From an uncultured Lachnospiraceae bacterium (GTDB taxonomy: Bacteria > Bacillota > Clostridia > Lachnospirales > Lachnospiraceae), in assembly GCA_900313745.1 (NCBI GenBank), contig OMSM01000038.1:1-6575 (forward strand): 6,575 nucleotides of DNA. The letters run 5' to 3'. The position numbers and the translations under genes were made by a program. The notes under the pieces are model-generated. The model ran no database searches and was not told the origin of the DNA. It was given only the letters and a program-made list of their open reading frames with translations. Shown piece after piece: positions 4,988-6,575 of the stretch; the first letter of the stretch is position 1, and each line of letters opens with the position of its first letter.

Positions 4988-6550
4988 TTATGCAATTCCT
5001 GCCGAAGGGTTCTGCCCGGACGGCGATGTACTTCCCGCGGGCAGGCTGCCCTGTCCGCAACAAAGTAATAATACACAGCCGGTCCCGGATTTGTCAATGT
5101 TTCCGGTGCGCAGCACCTCCGTCCCCGACGCCTCCAGCACTCTTACCGCAGTGACGAGTTCCGGCGTGACCCTCTCCCCCGGCACCCCCAGGGGAATCCC
5201 GGGCGGATAAGCCCATAAGTATTCCGCCAGAACCCCTCCTTCGGCCTCCTCCATCCTTACTTCCCGGAAGGGATGCTCCAGTGCCGCCGCAATCGTGCAC
5301 ACCGCTTCCCCGGGCGGCGGAAGAAGCCTCGCCCTGCCGGAGTTTTCCCCGCGGGATGGGACCGGGGAAACCGGCGCCGCTGCTTCAATATCACAGCTTC
5401 GCCCGGAAAGGTCGAGGTCGATTTCGTGAAGCACCTGCCCGAACCGCCGGAGATCCTCCGGGTCGCCGCCCGGGCCGGTCATCGCGACGAGAATATTCCC
5501 GCATGCCATCTCCGTCTCAAATCCGTACTTCTTCCGGAGTATCCCGGCAAGTTCGGGTGCGCTGATTCCCGCATCTGAGGTGTTTATCACCAGTTTTGAC
5601 GGATCCTGCAGATAACCGATCTCCGGCTCACCAAGGAGCCTCAGGAGTGCCGGTTCGCCGAGGGCTCTGCGGAAGTTCTCTATTCCCAGCCTCCAGCGCG
5701 CGAAAATCATGTCCCCCCGGAGAGTGAACTCCTCTGCCGCCTCATCCATGGAAATCATGAGCGGATAGGATGGAGAACTGGTCTCATAGATGTCCAGGGC
5801 GGCCTCAATTGCCTCTTCGCTTACCGGGCTGCGGCGGTTCATGTGCAGATATGCGGTCTGCGTCAGTCCGAAGGAGAGCTTGTGGGCGCTCTGGACGACG
5901 ATATCCGCCCCGCAGTGAACGGCACCGTCAGGGAAGAAGCCGCTTTTGTCCAGTCCCAGGTGGGCGCCGTGGGCCTCATCCACGATAAGAATCTTCCCTG
6001 CCCTGCGGCACCTGTCCGCGATCTCCCTGACGTCGGAGATCACCCCCTCATAGGTCGGGCTCGTGATGATTACCGCCCGGCTGTCCGGGAAGTCCTCAAG
6101 GAGCCTGCTCACCGAATCCGGCGGGACCGGCCCGCAGATTCCGCCTTCCTGCGCCTCTTCCGGCATCACCCAGTGGACCGTAAGGCCTCTTAAGCCGACA
6201 GCATGGACAACGGATTTGTGGCAGTTCCTCGCGGCGATGATTTCTCCTCCGCGCGGGACGGCAGCGTGGACAGCCGCGAGAATTCCGACTGTGCTCCCGT
6301 TAACGAGAAACCACGTCCGGTCCGCGCCGTAAAGAGCGGCGGTCCGGTCCATCGCCTCCCTTAAAATACCGGAAGCGCGGTGCAGATCGTCCGCGCCCCT
6401 GATCTCGGTGATATCCAGTTCACGGAAATCCCTGCCCTGCGCGCTGCGAAGCACTGCCCGCTTATGGCCGGGCATGTGCATGGGACAGCTCTCCCGGGCA
6501 AGATTTCTTACCGCATCTCCGAGCGGTAGATGCTTATGGTTCTGCTCCAT
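4988..6550 (-). CDS. Orn/Lys/Arg decarboxylase-family PLP enzyme
   Basis: The 520-residue fold-type I PLP enzyme belongs to the Orn/Lys/Arg decarboxylase group, like Bacillus SpeA and YaaO. Members remove CO2 from basic amino acids, giving agmatine, cadaverine or putrescine; the substrate cannot be fixed from sequence. Visible motifs are CPMHMPGHKR (22-31), typical of the N-terminus; NGSTVG (84-89) for cofactor phosphate; DEAHGAH (191-197), with Asp191 for the PLP ring; and SAHKLSFGLTQTAYLH (221-236), with Lys224 the Schiff-base lysine. The C-terminal domain carries YPPGIPLGVPGE (448-459). A variable Pro/Arg-rich linker spans about 392-412. The last 24 residues or so (from CCGQGS) are Gly/Ser/Pro-rich and unlike the usual family ending. 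AGGA (6562-6559) lies 8 nt before the ATG. The gene is probably continuous with genes to the right of the window; its end hosts the scfA promoter. Confidence 0.88.
   Translation of the reverse strand: MEQNHKHLPLGDAVRNLARESCPMHMPGHKRAVLRSAQGRDFRELDITEIRGADDLHRASGILREAMDRTAALYGADRTWFLVNGSTVGILAAVHAAVPRGGEIIAARNCHKSVVHAVGLRGLTVHWVMPEEAQEGGICGPVPPDSVSRLLEDFPDSRAVIITSPTYEGVISDVREIADRCRRAGKILIVDEAHGAHLGLDKSGFFPDGAVHCGADIVVQSAHKLSFGLTQTAYLHMNRRSPVSEEAIEAALDIYETSSPSYPLMISMDEAAEEFTLRGDMIFARWRLGIENFRRALGEPALLRLLGEPEIGYLQDPSKLVINTSDAGISAPELAGILRKKYGFETEMACGNILVAMTGPGGDPEDLRRFGQVLHEIDLDLSGRSCDIEAAAPVSPVPSRGENSGRARLLPPPGEAVCTIAAALEHPFREVRMEEAEGGVLAEYLWAYPPGIPLGVPGERVTPELVTAVRVLEASGTEVLRTGNIDKSGTGCVLLLCCGQGSLPAGSTSPSGQNPSAGIA
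5068..5097 (-). promoter_or_regulatory. Sigma-A promoter of scfA inside the decarboxylase gene
   Basis: On the minus strand an exact -35 TTGACA (5097-5092) is followed after 18 bp by -10 TATTAT (5073-5068, five of six consensus bases). The predicted start near 5061 gives a leader of about 137 nt before scfA. The boxes overlap the last 35 codons of the decarboxylase gene. This is the best promoter-like sequence in the window and sits in a locally AT-rich patch of otherwise GC-rich coding sequence. Confidence 0.7.
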
Positions 6551-6575
6551 CTGTTGTTTCCTGTTCTCTCTCAGG
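6551..6575 (-). other. Leader and ribosome binding site ahead of the decarboxylase
   Basis: These 25 nt at the window edge carry AGGA (6562-6559) at good spacing from ATG 6550. A TGA on the minus strand (6573-6571) could be the stop of a preceding gene, which would make the decarboxylase part of an operon. The frame cannot be judged from so few bases. Confidence 0.4.

Overview
The window looks like a chromosomal segment of a fairly GC-rich member of the class Clostridia, probably Lachnospiraceae-like. The strongest marker is a SCIFF peptide (six cysteines in forty-five residues) with its radical SAM maturase, a pair essentially confined to Clostridia. Strong GGAGG-type ribosome binding sites and sigma-A-like promoters agree. 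No RNA gene, insertion sequence, CRISPR array or origin was seen.

Layout. Two genes lie on the plus strand: a pseudaminic-acid pathway hydrolase (pseG, 122-1210), preceded by three back-to-back hairpins and followed by a strong hairpin terminator, and a 109-residue XRE-type DNA-binding regulator (1407-1736). Four genes lie on the minus strand, read right to left: an Orn/Lys/Arg decarboxylase-family PLP enzyme (6550-4988), the SCIFF precursor scfA (4923-4777), the SCIFF maturase scfB (4560-3196) and a 12-helix sugar-transporter-like MFS permease (3146-1737). The regulator and the permease converge with stop codons that touch (TGATCA), leaving no intergenic bases. No stretch over 300 bases lacks a gene.

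How the parts fit. scfA encodes a 48-residue peptide with Cys at 21, 24, 28, 32, 36 and 43. ScfB has the radical SAM CX3CX2C motif and a complete SPASM cysteine set, and should install Cys thioether crosslinks on it. A good promoter for scfA (TTGACA-18-TATTAT) lies inside the 3' end of the decarboxylase gene. An intrinsic terminator between scfA and scfB would give much precursor and little enzyme. The permease start site can be masked by a sequence placed just after the scfB stop codon, which suggests translational coupling, and an exact TATAAT in the same gap may give it a second, unmasked transcript.

Most notable points. The SCIFF locus is a known class, not a new system, but this precursor has Gly at position 37. 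In the characterised SCIFF peptides that position is the Thr that accepts the thioether from Cys32 (recalled from literature, not searched). The coupled MFS permease is a candidate partner for a RiPP class whose export is poorly understood. That link is inference.
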